In this document: in pieces, positions 12,414 to 23,417 of the stretch | Position numbering within the stretch: the first letter of the stretch is position 1 | Layout of the letters: each line of letters opens with the position of its first letter | Assembly (NCBI RefSeq): GCF_036417845.1 | Contig: NC_089985.1 | Coordinates: 33,996,583-34,060,582, forward strand | Direction of reading: 5' to 3' | Length of the DNA: 64,000 bases | Source of the DNA: Apteryx mantelli | Taxonomy: Eukaryota > Chordata > Aves > Apterygiformes > Apterygidae | The notes under the pieces: model-generated | Database searches by the model: none | The model's input: the letters and a program-made list of their open reading frames with translations, nothing else | Told to the model about the DNA's origin: nothing | Program-made: the position numbers and the translations under genes

Positions 12414-13630
12414 CTGGAAGAGTAACACATTCATTAAACAAAGTGAACTTTAGTTATAGAAGTAATGGCTTTTTTCAGGATAAGAATGAAATGGTCAAGG
12501 CAGAAATGGTTGATTGCTGAGAATTAGATGATAACAGATTAGAGTGAAAACATTTCTTTTTCTAAAGCAATTCTATTTGTGCAGCCTGACCAGGAAAAAT
12601 AATCAACATTTCAAAATAACCAGGACCAAATTCTTCTTACTGCAAGCAAACTTGCTCCCTTGTATTCAACCAAAACTAAAACCGCTATCCTAATCCCAGG
12701 TTAGGACAGTTAAAGGTATGCACCAACTATCATAGAGTTAACCATCAAGGGTCGTAACAAACAGATTCTAGGCAAACAGTTTAATAGGTATGTCAACACA
12801 AAAACCTGTCCAGATCTTAGCCTACTCAAAGAGAATAATAAGCTGGTAAATGCACGTGCTTGGATATTATACTCTATCCAGCCACCAAGAAAGGGAAGGT
12901 TTATCTGGAAATACTATGATTATATTAACTTTCCTTTTTAATATGTAAATAGGAGAGAATAAGCAGGTGTTGCTCCTTTACTATCAGATCCATGCCACAC
13001 AAGTTTTTATCTGAGAACTCTGGCTACCTCGGAGGGCACTCAAGGCAGGGAGGGCTCCTCATTAGGCTGCCAGGTATTGCTGCTGCCCTCTCGACTTTCC
13101 CTCTCTGGCCAATTCTTATTCTTGGAGTAATAAGAAGCTGGTATGTTTTTAAAGCCCTGATGAACATCACTCATTCTCACTTGTGCTTCTACTGCAAGAT
13201 TGTACACAAATCATTCCAAAACTATCTGTTATTTTCCCCACGTCACATGGTTTTGTTCTATTAACCAGCCAGGGAATTGTCACCTTTTCACTTAAGTTCT
13301 ATTCTACTGCTCACTTTTTATCACAGTATAATAAATATGAGGTTGTCTCTTCTAACATAAGGTTGCAGAAGAAACAGTGTTCAGACTTTCAATTGCCAGG
13401 CAGAAAGACAAAGGAGCAGAGTGACAGGAATTAAAATAAGTGCTTTGGTTACAGTCTCCTACTCCCAAATGAACATTTTACTTGAGAAATCCTTACTGGA
13501 TCTAAAACAAGGCTATATAAAACAGCAGAAAAACAGCCGCAAGTGAAAGAAATTACAGAAACCAATGTATGATAAATGTAGTATGGCTACAGTATAAGCT
13601 TGAAAATAACGTTACTAAACATAAATATCT

Positions 13631-13790
13631 GAAGGAGAGAGGGAGGGGAGAGAGAGGGAGGGAGGGAGGGAGAGAGAGAGGGAGGGAGGGAGGGAGGGAG
13701 GGAGGGAGAGAGAGAGGGAGAGAGAGAGGGAGAGAGAGAGGGAGAGAGAGAGGGAGAGAGAGAGGGAGAGAGAGAGGGAGAGAGAAGGAA
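13631..13790 (+). repeat. Polypurine GGGA/GAGA microsatellite
   Basis: About 160 uninterrupted purines on the plus strand, made of GGGA and GAGA units. The last part has a regular 12-base period (GGGAGAGAGAGA). It translates as Arg/Glu/Gly repeats on one strand and Ser/Pro/Leu on the other, so apparent frames are artefacts. Mirror-symmetric purine tracts of this type can form triplex DNA. Confidence 0.97.
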
Positions 13791-15879
13791 TTGCACTCTA
13801 TGTAAACACAGGCTTCAAATCTGGAAGAAAAGAGCCAGAATAGTAGATACCCAAATTGAAAAAGCCTGCCAGGTCATTCAACAGCTTGTATGACACTCAC
13901 ACAGTTGCGAGTGTGAATAGGAGTGAGCGAGCGAGACAGATTTCATCCATACAAGGCAAGATCCCTTAAACTATACACAAGTCCTATTAGGTTAGTTCTG
14001 ACTTTTCTCCTTGACATTTTTGTAGAATTTACAATCCTTGTTAGCTTGGGCTTTGTGCCTTTCGCCTTGGAGGAGGCGACCAATCTTTGCCCATTTATTG
14101 AGATGAAAACTGAAAGGTCAGAAGACATCAGAGAAGGCAACTATGCAACAACAGTTAAGTGCCATTCATTCTGACTATCCTGTAAAAGAAAAGAAGTTCT
14201 TAGAAATCAACGTGCAGGGCAAGACAGCAAGTGGGGAAGCATGTACTTCTACTACCCTGGAGGTGAACTGAGCACTTCATTGCCTGGGCCTAACACCAGA
14301 TCTAAATGTTCATATAACTTTAAGCCAGCTCCAAAAAATTAATGAGAAATATGTATATCTGCAGGGTTTTTTTCTTTTTTTAATTTGTGATGCATGGAGC
14401 TGCATAACACTTCAGAGATAAACTGAAGCTCTTATCTGACTGTAAACTGTTCAGGCACTTTAAAAACTAATCTATGGATCAGCTCAGGAAGAGGACTATC
14501 GATGCTGCAATTAACTGATCTCAAAACCAACCAGGAGGACTATTCTTGAAGATAAATAACCAGGACAGTGTTATCCTGCACTCCTCTGCTGAGATTCTCA
14601 GAGGGATGGAAACACGTCGCAGCCCCATCTTGGGACATCACGAATGGCCAAAAAGGAATCACCGGATTAATCTCATGGAAAGAAGCAAAATCCTACTGAC
14701 CTCCAGTTCTACATGGCATTTTATTTTTACATTCAGTCCTAAAACCGTAGCATGCATATGTAATCAATGAAAAAGGCAAGCCTTGAAAAATCCTTTCAAT
14801 GACCCGTTATTACCAAAACAGGAAGAGTTCTGTACCAAGGGCAATGGACACCACTAACCTCTGCAGAGCGCAAGCTTCCAGAAAGAATAGCACTTTGGAC
14901 TTAAAGTTGCAAAAGTGATCTTCTCAATGTGAAGAGATGCCATTTTTAGCCTCCTTACCTGGCAGTAATCTACAACACCATTAATTCATCTTAGTACTTA
15001 AAGCTTTACCTACCTTCACTGTCACAGTTGTGAATTCTCCAAGCAGCGATGACATGAAGAATAACATGATTGCATTCTCTTGCTACATGAGCAATCTAAT
15101 GCCAGCAGCAGAGGTTGGCACCAAAATTAGTCTCAAAAACAAATTACAATGAAATCTCGGTCTGAGCAATTACAAGTTATTCTATTTAAATTAATGGCAG
15201 GATAAACGAAATAAAGTCTGTAACTAAGGTTTTAAATTTTGAAAGAGCAGCCTTTCAGAAATCAAGAAAACTAGTAGTGAAATAAAGCAAAGAGCTCATG
15301 GAGTCAGATAGGAGAAGACCTCGGAATTTCATTAAGTCAAAGGAGCAAAAACAGTCTGGAAGATGTATCCTAAGCAAGGAAAAACTTAAGAGGACAGAAC
15401 TTCTGACACAAGTGGATGGATTTCAGACAAGGTTTAGAAATAAGCAGAGCACTGAAAAACAAAAGGAGTCAGCTCGGAGAAATCCAAGACTTTAGTCACT
15501 GGGACTTTAGTCACAAATAAAGAAAACAGGAGAATACAAGTGGGAGTATTATAAATCAACAAGGATGTCAAAACTAACAAGTGTGGCCCACACACAACTG
15601 AATGAAATTATGGAAATGGAAGTTACCCAATATGCCCCAAGCCTAAACTCCTGAGCCAGAGTGAGGCTGAATCTTCTTCAGCCCAAGTTCTGAAAGAATC
15701 TAGTTTCTCTTGATGGATCTCATACATCATTAAAACCTATGTATGAAAACAAGGATAGTACTGTCTGACTAGAGAATGACAAATGCAGGGCCCATGTCAG
15801 GTGGAAAAAAGGATCTGAAAAATTATAATCTCATCAATCAGAATTTTTTAAACATGCAAAATATGGCAAGTAAAGAATA

Positions 15880-17060
15880 ATAATGGATGTGGAGGAAATC
15901 GTGACTAAAAAAACCCCCCAGCAGTGCGTGTTTAGTAAAAATAGATCAGTCAAGTACAACCTGACATTTTCTTGAAAGCCTATTTTCTGAGCAAAGAATA
16001 TCTAATTTATCTGGACATCAGTAACATCATATGGTGCCACATGAGAAGTTATTACTTATGATGCAGAAGATGGGAATTAGTAATAAAGTCCTAAGGTGGC
16101 AGAAAACTGGCTAAAGGACAGCATCAATAACGTGCTAAAGTGGGAGGCATCAAGTTGAGGGATGCTATTAAAAAAAGTTGCTCTATCTATCCTGGGACCC
16201 ATCTCATTTTTTAATGACCTTGGCACAAGAAGTCAGAGTGTACTCAGAAAATATGCCAATTAAAATTCAGAAATCATCAGAGGTGGAAAAAAAGATACAG
16301 AAAGAACAGTTTGGGGGACCACAATAATAGAAATGAGATACACCTACTGTGTAATAACAACAGCTTCTGCTTTTACTGGAGGGCTCACCCATCAAAGCTA
16401 GCTAAGGAAGAGATGAGTGTGTTAATAAATGACAGCATAACCACAGTGAAGCTGTGAAGAGACTAATACTAGGATATATAGGATGAATTTTGGATTTTTT
16501 TCCCCCGACATCATCTAAGGCAACAGTGAAACCCCATCTGGAATGCTGAATACAGTTCTGATCCTGATCAATGCAAATTCAAAGTGGAAGAGCAGCACCC
16601 ATGCCTAAGATGATCAGAAGACTGGCGAGCATATCATACAAAATACAACTAAAAGAATCAGGTCTCTTTAGCTCACAGAGATGAACTGTGGAATGATAGA
16701 ACTGCTGCCCAAAAAATACATCAAGAGAGCAAACACTAGGGAGGGAAAAAAATTATTTGAGTGAAAGGATAGTGTTGACATTAGTGTAAGAGGAGGGTAT
16801 CAGCTAGCCAGAAGGAATTCTAGGCTGGAAAGTTTTCAAACCATCACAGGAGTGAAGTGCTAAAGTAGGCTCCAATGGAAAAAAAAAAAGAGGGGCAAAA
16901 AAATAACTTAAGTGGTTTAAAAACACACTAAATACACTTATGAAAAGGGTTATCTGACAGAAATTATATGGCATAGCAAGGACATGACTGAATGACCCAC
17001 AATCTAAACGGGCCACCTAGGCAAGTGCTGGAGATTGCCTACTTTGTCCCTTCCCACTAC
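15880..17060 (+). mobile_element. Old CR1-type LINE fragment (ORF2 3' part to near 3' end)
   Basis: The wording follows sauropsid CR1 elements in order: a stretch like 'tatctggacatcagtaac' (16.0 kb), 'tggcagaaaactggctaaa' (16.1 kb), 'tcctgggacccatctcattt' (16.19 kb), 'gatgatcagaagactgg' (16.61 kb), 'aaatacatcaagagagcaaa' (16.72 kb) and 'ttctaggctggaaag' (16.82 kb). Many substitutions, indels and stops make it inactive. It lies in SPATA6 intron 1, antisense to the gene. The limits are approximate. Confidence 0.8.
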
Positions 17061-18231
17061 TATTTGCAACCTTGAGAGCAGGCTGATTAGCAGATACCCC
17101 ACAACTGAAGAAGCCTGACACTGGGGGGACCACTTTTCTGTGCTCTCTCTTACCCCATGAAGAACTCACGGGAGCAGAAATGGAGGAATAAAGCACATCT
17201 CCTACTTTCCTGGACCAAGAAGGGCTTTGTGTTATGAAGACAAATACCAGCTGCTGAAACAGCAGAAAGACACTGGTAGGGCGACAACTTCTCCATCTAC
17301 GAGCAGAAATTCACAGGTGTATTTTAGAGCAGCCAAACAAGTCTAGGAGCAAGGGGGATTAAGGATACAGGAATACTGGCCACTTTGCAGCATGCACTTT
17401 CTGAACCTGCACTTGCTTTCTTTTGGATGGCACCTCAGATTTCCCTTTTGGCAGCAAGTATTCCGGCAGCACTCACCCTGTGAGCAGGCCTAGCCTATAG
17501 ATTACGGTGACCAGTACCTACAAAGTCAGCAACAGTTCCAGAGCGACAGAGCATTACCCATCTCAAGTAATTCTTAAGAAATCTCAGGAGAAGTACTTAG
17601 ATTCTTATTTTACTCCACCATGGTGTCTAAGGCACACAAAAGACCACAAAGCGCGCAGGGAACTGTCCTAACACGATTAATGCGAGAAGGCTTCCACTTG
17701 CACGCCCCCTGACAACGCTGCCCTCAGCTAGCACTGTGCTCCTTGAGAGCTGCCCAGCGCCGCGTCCGCCCGCACGGGAACGCGTGGCGCGCAGAGGGGC
17801 CCGCGCCCCGCGCAAGCTGCCGTGTGTAAGGATGCCTTTGCTTCCCGGGGAGTGCTCTTCCCACGCAGCACAGCTTCCGCAAGCAGCTCAGCATCTCTCA
17901 CAGAAACGCTTTTCCACAGCAAAACGGGAGCTGCGAGGGGAGGGGCAGGCTGCGGCCGACCTGTGCGGGGAAGCAGAGGGGCTGCGGGCGAAGGATGCAG
18001 ACGCAGCAGGAAGGGGAGGCGCTGGCGACCCCGGCCGGGCCGCAGAGCCGGCCGCGCTCCTCGCCGAGCGGGCGGGGGGAGGCGCCCCGGGGCGGCGGCG
18101 CGGGCGGGCGCAGGGCGGTGCCGGAAGCCAGGCCCGCGGGAGGCCGCGCACCGGGCCGCGCCGCGGCTTCTCCTCCAGCCTCCGGCCGGGGGCAGCGGGA
18201 GGGCGGAGGGGGCCGCGGCCCGGGCACTCAC

Positions 18232-18279
18232 CGAGCGGATCTCCAGCTGCAGGACGCAGAGCAGCGCCTTCCGCGGCAT
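18232..18279 (-). CDS. SPATA6: SPATA6 coding exon 1 (start codon, 16 residues)
   Basis: Reads MPRKALLCVLQLEIRS, then the donor GTGAGT (18231-18226). Human SPATA6 starts with a near-identical 17-residue exon ending LEIRS, which decides the start. The frame is open upstream only because the island is GC-rich and has few stops. The ATG context is weak (TCC before, C after). The exon sits in the middle of the CpG island, so the 5'UTR and transcription start probably lie at about 18.3-18.6 kb. It ends in phase 0, matching exon 2. Confidence 0.88.
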
Positions 18280-18466
18280 GGAGGGGGGGCGGCCGGGCGC
18301 CGGCGGCCCCGGCCCCGGCCCCGGCCCGCACCGCCTCGGCCGCGCCGCGGGCCCCGACGCCGTCGCCACGGCAACCGGGGCGCTTCCGGCGGCGGGGGCG
18401 GGGCGCGCGGGGCAGCGGGGCAGCGGGGCGCCGCGGGCAGGGCCCGCCCCCTCCGGCCACCCCTGC

Positions 18467-18478
18467 CGCGCATGCGCA
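18467..18478. promoter_or_regulatory. NRF1 binding site (CGCGCATGCGCA)
   Basis: Perfect match to the NRF1 consensus YGCGCAYGCGCR, about 190 bases upstream of the SPATA6 start codon. NRF1 sites are typical of CpG-island promoters with ubiquitous or germ-cell activity. Confidence 0.75.
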
Positions 18479-18504
18479 CACCCCCCTTCGCGGGCGGGTC
18501 CCCC

Positions 18505-18522
18505 GGGGGGGGCGGGGCGGGG
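18505..18522 (+). promoter_or_regulatory. Tandem GC boxes (Sp/KLF type)
   Basis: GGGGGGGCGGGGCGGGG-type run holding two overlapping GGGGCGGGG boxes, just upstream of the NRF1 site relative to SPATA6 transcription. It may also form a G-quadruplex. Confidence 0.6.
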
Positions 18523-18576
18523 CCGCGCCTCCGCCGCCTCGCAGCGGCACCAGCCCCTCCGCAGCGCTCCTGCCCC

Positions 18577-18660
18577 TTCCCACAATGCCTTGTGCCTTCA
18601 GCCGGCCTCACTCCCACGATGCCGTGCGCCTTGCGCCGCCGCTGCCCACAAGCCCCCGCG
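18577..18660 (+). repeat. Three degenerate ~33-bp units with ZNF143-like motifs
   Basis: The motifs TTCCCACAATGCCTTGTG (18577-18594), CTCCCACGATGCCGTGCG (18611-18628) and TGCCCACAAGCCCCCGCG (18643-18660) are spaced 34 and 32 bases apart. The first differs from the ZNF143/Staf consensus (YWCCCRNMATSCMYYRCR) at one position; the others are weaker. This suggests local duplication of a promoter element. Confidence 0.55.
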
Positions 18661-21600
18661 CCATGGCCGCCGCCCCTGCGGCGCGCCTCGCCCGGGCCCC
18701 TCGCTCCCTCCTCGGGCTGCAGCCCCTCGCCGGCGCCCCCTCTCGGGCCCTGAGCCGCCCTGGGTAGCCGTCGCTGTCGAGGGCATCCTGCATCCCACCC
18801 AAAGCGCCACCGGCCCTGCGCGTTCTGCCCCTCAGCCCCGGTGAGGGCAGGTGTTGGCACCTAGGTCAGGGGCTCTCGGTGCTGAGGCGTTGGGGTTGCG
18901 GCAGAGTCGGGGGATTTCCAGCCACCGCCACCACCAGCCTGCCGCAGCTGGTGGCCAGTGGAAAATCTAAAGCCCAGAGCATAGGACAGAGAGGCAAAAA
19001 ACCCATGTCCTGAACAGCGCTGCTCTGGGGACTCTGAAAGGAGACACCCGTCGCAGAAGCGCTTCTGTATTCCTGTGGCTTCCTAGGCCTCCTGCAAACG
19101 GGTGCCAAGAAAACTTTCATTTCAAAAAGGAAAGCACCTACCAGGTTTTAGACAGTTCCAGGGCTGAATAGCTAAAAAGCAGTGAATTTCTTTGCTTTCT
19201 TCTGTCTTTTTTTCTTTTGATAAATATTTGGATTGCATCTACACCCTGTTTTAGGCACCTGGGCGCTTCTGAGGATCTGGTTTTAATGTCCTCTGTGTGT
19301 GAGGCACAGATGGGGACGTGATGTGTTCTGACTGGTCTCATCCCCAGAGAATCGTCTCTATACTCACATCTGAAACTGCCTTTCCATGCTTACCTTTCTG
19401 CTTTTATAACCGGCCAAATTAAATTTTATGCCACCAGCCTGACTCTAACTTCCTGATCACAACTATCTGCATTGACTTCACAGGGGACTTGCCTGAGGAA
19501 GGCTGAAGGCTGGAGCTGAGGTTTAATAATTTTGCTTCTTCCTGGACTCAGGAACTTTTCCATCTGAAGGGTGTATACCCTCGTGTATACAACCACAAGA
19601 GTTTGACTTACTGTTGTGGCGACTGCAACTCAGTCTAACCTCAGATTGTGAGGAGGTTAAACCTTCAAATATTGTTTCCAAACTCACAAGTACTTAAGAC
19701 TTGAGCTGACTATGACTCTCCAGTAACTTTAGCTGTAGAGAGGTGAAGAAACTCTGGACAATTTTAATTGCCTCCAAAAGAGGGCAGTGGCTCAAATGCA
19801 TCCCACCACTTTTTTTATTTTAATTTTACAATTTCAAAGACTGACTGTTAATGCTAAATGATCTGGAAAGAATCAGCATTCTCAAAATGTTTTGTTTTTT
19901 AATTTAAAAAAAAAGACAAGACTATGCAAAGAGCATTATATGTCATTGCAGACAAAAGTGGAATCAACTGTTCATGATGATATTTAACCCATCTGTAGTT
20001 TTCAATCTTTCACCATTAATCAATGAGTAGAAATACAGGCTTTATTTTCATTAATGTGGCTTCTGTAACAGCTGTAAGTCTTTTTTGTCCTAGCAAAGGA
20101 CAGGATCCTGTAGTTAGCAGCGGAAAAAGACTCATTCTTTGAATTGCAGCGGTTTACACTTGGATAAGGTCATTTTCTATGCATTATCAGTCTCCAGCTT
20201 ATGAATAACATTCCAGAATTAATGAGAAGGAAATTCTCAAAGATCCCTAGCCTCAGATGGTACCAGTGTTAAAATGGTTTATTGCTTATATTGCTTATTT
20301 TCATGTACCTTTCATATACATACTTTTTGGAGGGAAAAATAATGCGTTAAACATTGTGAGGTATAAGATATTATGGTAAGTGTGGCCATATAAGAATAGA
20401 AGATAGATAAATGCTGAAATCAAAAATGGCATCATGTTTATGTTGAAAATTTCCTATCTATGTGCACTGCCCTGGAACAGAAGTACTCTATAACCCTTGA
20501 AAAGGAGCATAAGGCAGGACAGGAAGCTTCTCAGAAGTGATTGGACAGCAGCAAGCTTCAATTCTTCTCCCTGGTAAACCCGGGGAAATTTGGAGTGGAT
20601 GGGTTATGCACTCAGCACAAAGATGCTTTTTCATACCCTGGTCTGCGGAGTTTTGGCCACTTTGTCCCACTGGGCCTTGAAAAGAAAGGCTGCTGCAGCA
20701 ATGTTTTTCCTCTCCAACCCTTTCTGCAGCAGTGTGAGATCCATCTGGACCTTCTGGTTACAATGAAGTGCATAATTTAGTCTTAAGTTTGTACAGCAGA
20801 AACAGGAACAATGATGCAGGGATTTGGGGGACAAGGAGGGGAAATCCTGACTTTCAGCACAAATCCATTTGCTAATAAGCCAAACTGATAATCAAAACCA
20901 CAAAAAGCACATGCTACTTTAATAGACCTAAGGTTTTAACTGCTATAAAGTTTCCCTGCTGTGAAAGTACCTCTTCATTTCTGAATTCCTTTGCTTTTAC
21001 AAAACTAAATCTTCTTGTAATGCTACTTATACTTAGTTTCATGTAATAAAAAAGCCTGGGTGACAGCTTTGCATTATGTTAATGTTTTTGCAATCTGCTT
21101 CATTTAAAAGCTTCATCTTTTTCTGTCCTGCAGCCCCTCTCACATACGTGCTATGGAAAAACTTTGGTGTCATCAAAATATTCAATTCTGCTCTTATTTC
21201 TACCATTGAAAATCAAGAGTAACTATCAAAAAGCATAAAGTTGCACTGGTGTAAGATAATTATCACAAGAATTATACCCTATTATTGCAGTGCTCCTGAG
21301 TGTCAGGCCTCAGGAGTTTCAGTATGTTGGCGTAAAAATGTGTGTTGTGCTATAAAATACTTAAGGTAGGAAATATGGGAAGAATCACATTTGTAAACGG
21401 TGGATATTCCAATGTCCAGAATCTAAAGGTACCAAGGACTAGAGAGAATTAGAGCAGGTAAGATTGGAGATCAGAGAGCAAGTCTTAACATCACTGAGTT
21501 TGTCAGAGGTTCACTTTCAGCTAAGAAGGAAGCCAAGAATGTTTTTTTCCTTAAGCTTCAGAAGCATTACAGTGGGTGCAAAGTGGCATTTCACAGTCAT

Positions 21601-23387
21601 TGTGGCAACAAGAATCAAGGAAATAAAGTACCTTTCCATGTTTTTCCACTTTCTACTGCAATAAAAGTGTTGTCAGCCATTTCAGCCTGCTTTAAGACCT
21701 TGATGTTGATGGAGCAGCCAAAAGAGACCTCTGTCTAACTGCACGTCCACCCTTTCTATTTAGGTATCATCACTGAGTACAGTTGTCTTGTCATTAATAA
21801 CTCTGGAGAATTCCAGGAAGACATCTACTCAAATAACAGCAACAAATTACGAGCTACGGAAAGATTTCCTTATTAGAAAAAGCAAACAAAACAAAACATT
21901 CATTAAGACTGTTTTACTTTAGAGAGGAGAAAAATAAGATGTAATACAAAAGAGGTACATAAGGGATTGAATAATATGTATAAACGGATTCTTCTATTTA
22001 CCCATGCCTATTTATCCTTTCAAAGGACACATGCAATGAAATTAAAAAACAGCACATTCAAAACTGAAAGAAGAAAGTACTTTAGATAGTGGAACTCATT
22101 ATCACAAGATACATTCAACAGTGTTCAAAGCAGAATCAGCACACTTTTCAGACCCCATAGGACAATACCTGCATGCATTACGTATTTTGATCTTCTCACT
22201 CACTGCTAGGTTAACTGTACAATTCACAGAAGTCAATTCCTGTGCAAGTAATTGTAGTCAAGGAAAACAGCCAGAAGTTAAGACTAAACAATCCCAGTAT
22301 GCTGTAGAGCAGAGCTGTAAGAATTTTGTAATGTGAGAGATTGTAATAGGATCTAAGGGGACCAAAGTGAATTACATTATTGCAGACAGTAGTGTAACAG
22401 GGAAGGTAGAGTTTTAGATTATTGATGAGGACAGAGGATGGAGATTACCTGAGGGTGTCAGCACACACTTCATAAAATATATTTTCATATAATCTTTCTA
22501 CTTTAAAGCAAGAACAAAGAGTTGCTCAGAAGTTTGCATTCATTAATATCCATTGCTTTAGATGAAGGCCATAATAATTTTGTCGATCCCATCTTAGTAC
22601 AGTATATTACCTTCATCTTGTTCTTCCCTAACCTGCGAGGACACCACTGGGCAGAGCTCTCCAGCTTCCAGTTGCACATGATGAACCTCCAAGTTGCTAT
22701 GGGCAAAAGGCCACATGGATGTATCCTTCTGTAGGAGGCGCAGTGACCTTTCTTCCCCGTGCCCTTCGGGGCTCGCTACTGCCTTTTGAAGAGCATTTCC
22801 ACTATGCATCTGGAAAAACTCAGTGCCTCCCTAGCATTTCACTGTGGCTCAGCCACGATAGCCTAAGTCCTTTGTATTGCTGCTAAGCCGATATTTGCTT
22901 TGGTAGATGTGACCATTAACCTTTACTGATTCTTGATGTAAGTCATGTCTGCAATAAGAACTAGGCAAGCTGCCTAAAGACGCTGAAGTTTTGCTTAACG
23001 TGTAAGCTATTTTCTAGGTCTCCATAATTCTTTCTTGACTGGCTGCAGTTGAAGAAGAAATCAAATCTGATTTGATCACAGCCACTAGAGGAATATTCCG
23101 GATCTTGAATTAGTTGTACTAATTGGAAACTTGCCTTGTAAAGGAATGATCTAAATTCATCTAAGAGATAATTTCTATGAAGCCAGTCTTATGAATTCAC
23201 AAATGGTACATATACAATCAGCCAGTGCAGCATTAGATTTCTACTCCTAAAAAGTTTCTGCGCTCTCCCTTAATCAGTTCAAAAGAGGTAATACTTTTCT
23301 TTGTGTTTTACATTTTTTAAAAATTATCTTCGGTGGAGACATTGCACGATTGAAGTATCTGCCTGAAACAAAATTCTTCCAACCAAG

Positions 23388-23417
23388 TTATAAACCCCTG
23401 AAAATAGGGGTTTATAA
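23388..23417. repeat. Perfect 12-bp inverted repeat (hairpin)
   Basis: TTATAAACCCCT, a six-base spacer GAAAAT, then AGGGGTTTATAA. The pairing is perfect and stops at a G/T mismatch just outside. There is no T-run to suggest a terminator-like role, and no known element was recognised. Confidence 0.9.

Larger units (their letters stand above)
12414..18231 (-). other. SPATA6: SPATA6 intron 1
   Basis: About 5.8 kb. It contains a 160-bp pure purine tract at 13.63 kb and an old CR1-type LINE fragment lying antisense to the gene (15.88-17.06 kb). Its 5' end is inside the CpG island. Between 13.8 and 15.88 kb I recognise nothing. Confidence 0.8.
1..18600 (-). other. SPATA6: SPATA6 locus, 5' half (seven coding exons, six full introns)
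   Basis: SPATA6 is needed to form the sperm head-tail coupling apparatus (mouse knockout literature). Seven minus-strand exons with canonical acceptors and donors join in one frame into 254 codons. They follow the human SPATA6 N-terminal half segment by segment: an LEIRS start, a TCPG...KDKE...GQYKKT block, VDPGD, LIQLVPPVGE, TYEENTRDF, GIAPK...FST and finally NYEQPTI...KPPFVVR. The paralogue SPATA6L was considered: exon 5 (FLFPDPKLT, REILMK) resembles it. However, human SPATA6L lacks the LIQLVPP segment and most of exon 7, no PLPP6 lies upstream, and an AGBL4 exon at 56 kb matches SPATA6 synteny. The gene continues past position 1, where the last donor (126-121) starts an intron that leaves the window. 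Confidence 0.9.
17700..18850. promoter_or_regulatory. CpG island promoter of SPATA6
   Basis: Abrupt change from AT-rich intron to very GC- and CpG-rich DNA, peaking at about 18.0-18.75 kb and surrounding SPATA6 exon 1. Long overlapping open frames occur on both strands here because stop codons are rare, and I do not regard them as genes. GC boxes, an NRF1 palindrome and ZNF143-like motifs lie upstream of the SPATA6 start. A divergent plus-strand transcript is possible but unproven. Confidence 0.9.

Noticed and set aside
13569-13805. Arg/Gly/Glu-repeat and Ser/Pro/Leu-repeat open frames
   Set aside because: Translation of a purine microsatellite, with no flanking gene structure.
1-18600. Assignment to SPATA6L instead of SPATA6
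   Set aside because: Exons 2, 4, 6 and 7 match SPATA6, no PLPP6 lies upstream, and the AGBL4 exon at 56 kb gives SPATA6 synteny.
17728-18860. Very long open frames (up to 343 codons) on both strands in the SPATA6 CpG island
   Set aside because: All frames are open at once because GC-rich DNA lacks stops. They are Gly/Ala/Pro/Arg-rich with no domains. Only the 48-nt SPATA6 exon is supported by homology and splicing.
20488-20834. Overlapping open frames on both strands, mildly coding-like
   Set aside because: No recognisable protein, no splice or start context, and both strands are open.
22503-22809. Overlapping open frames on both strands considered as a processed pseudogene
   Set aside because: No protein family could be recognised, and there is no poly(A) tail or target-site duplication.
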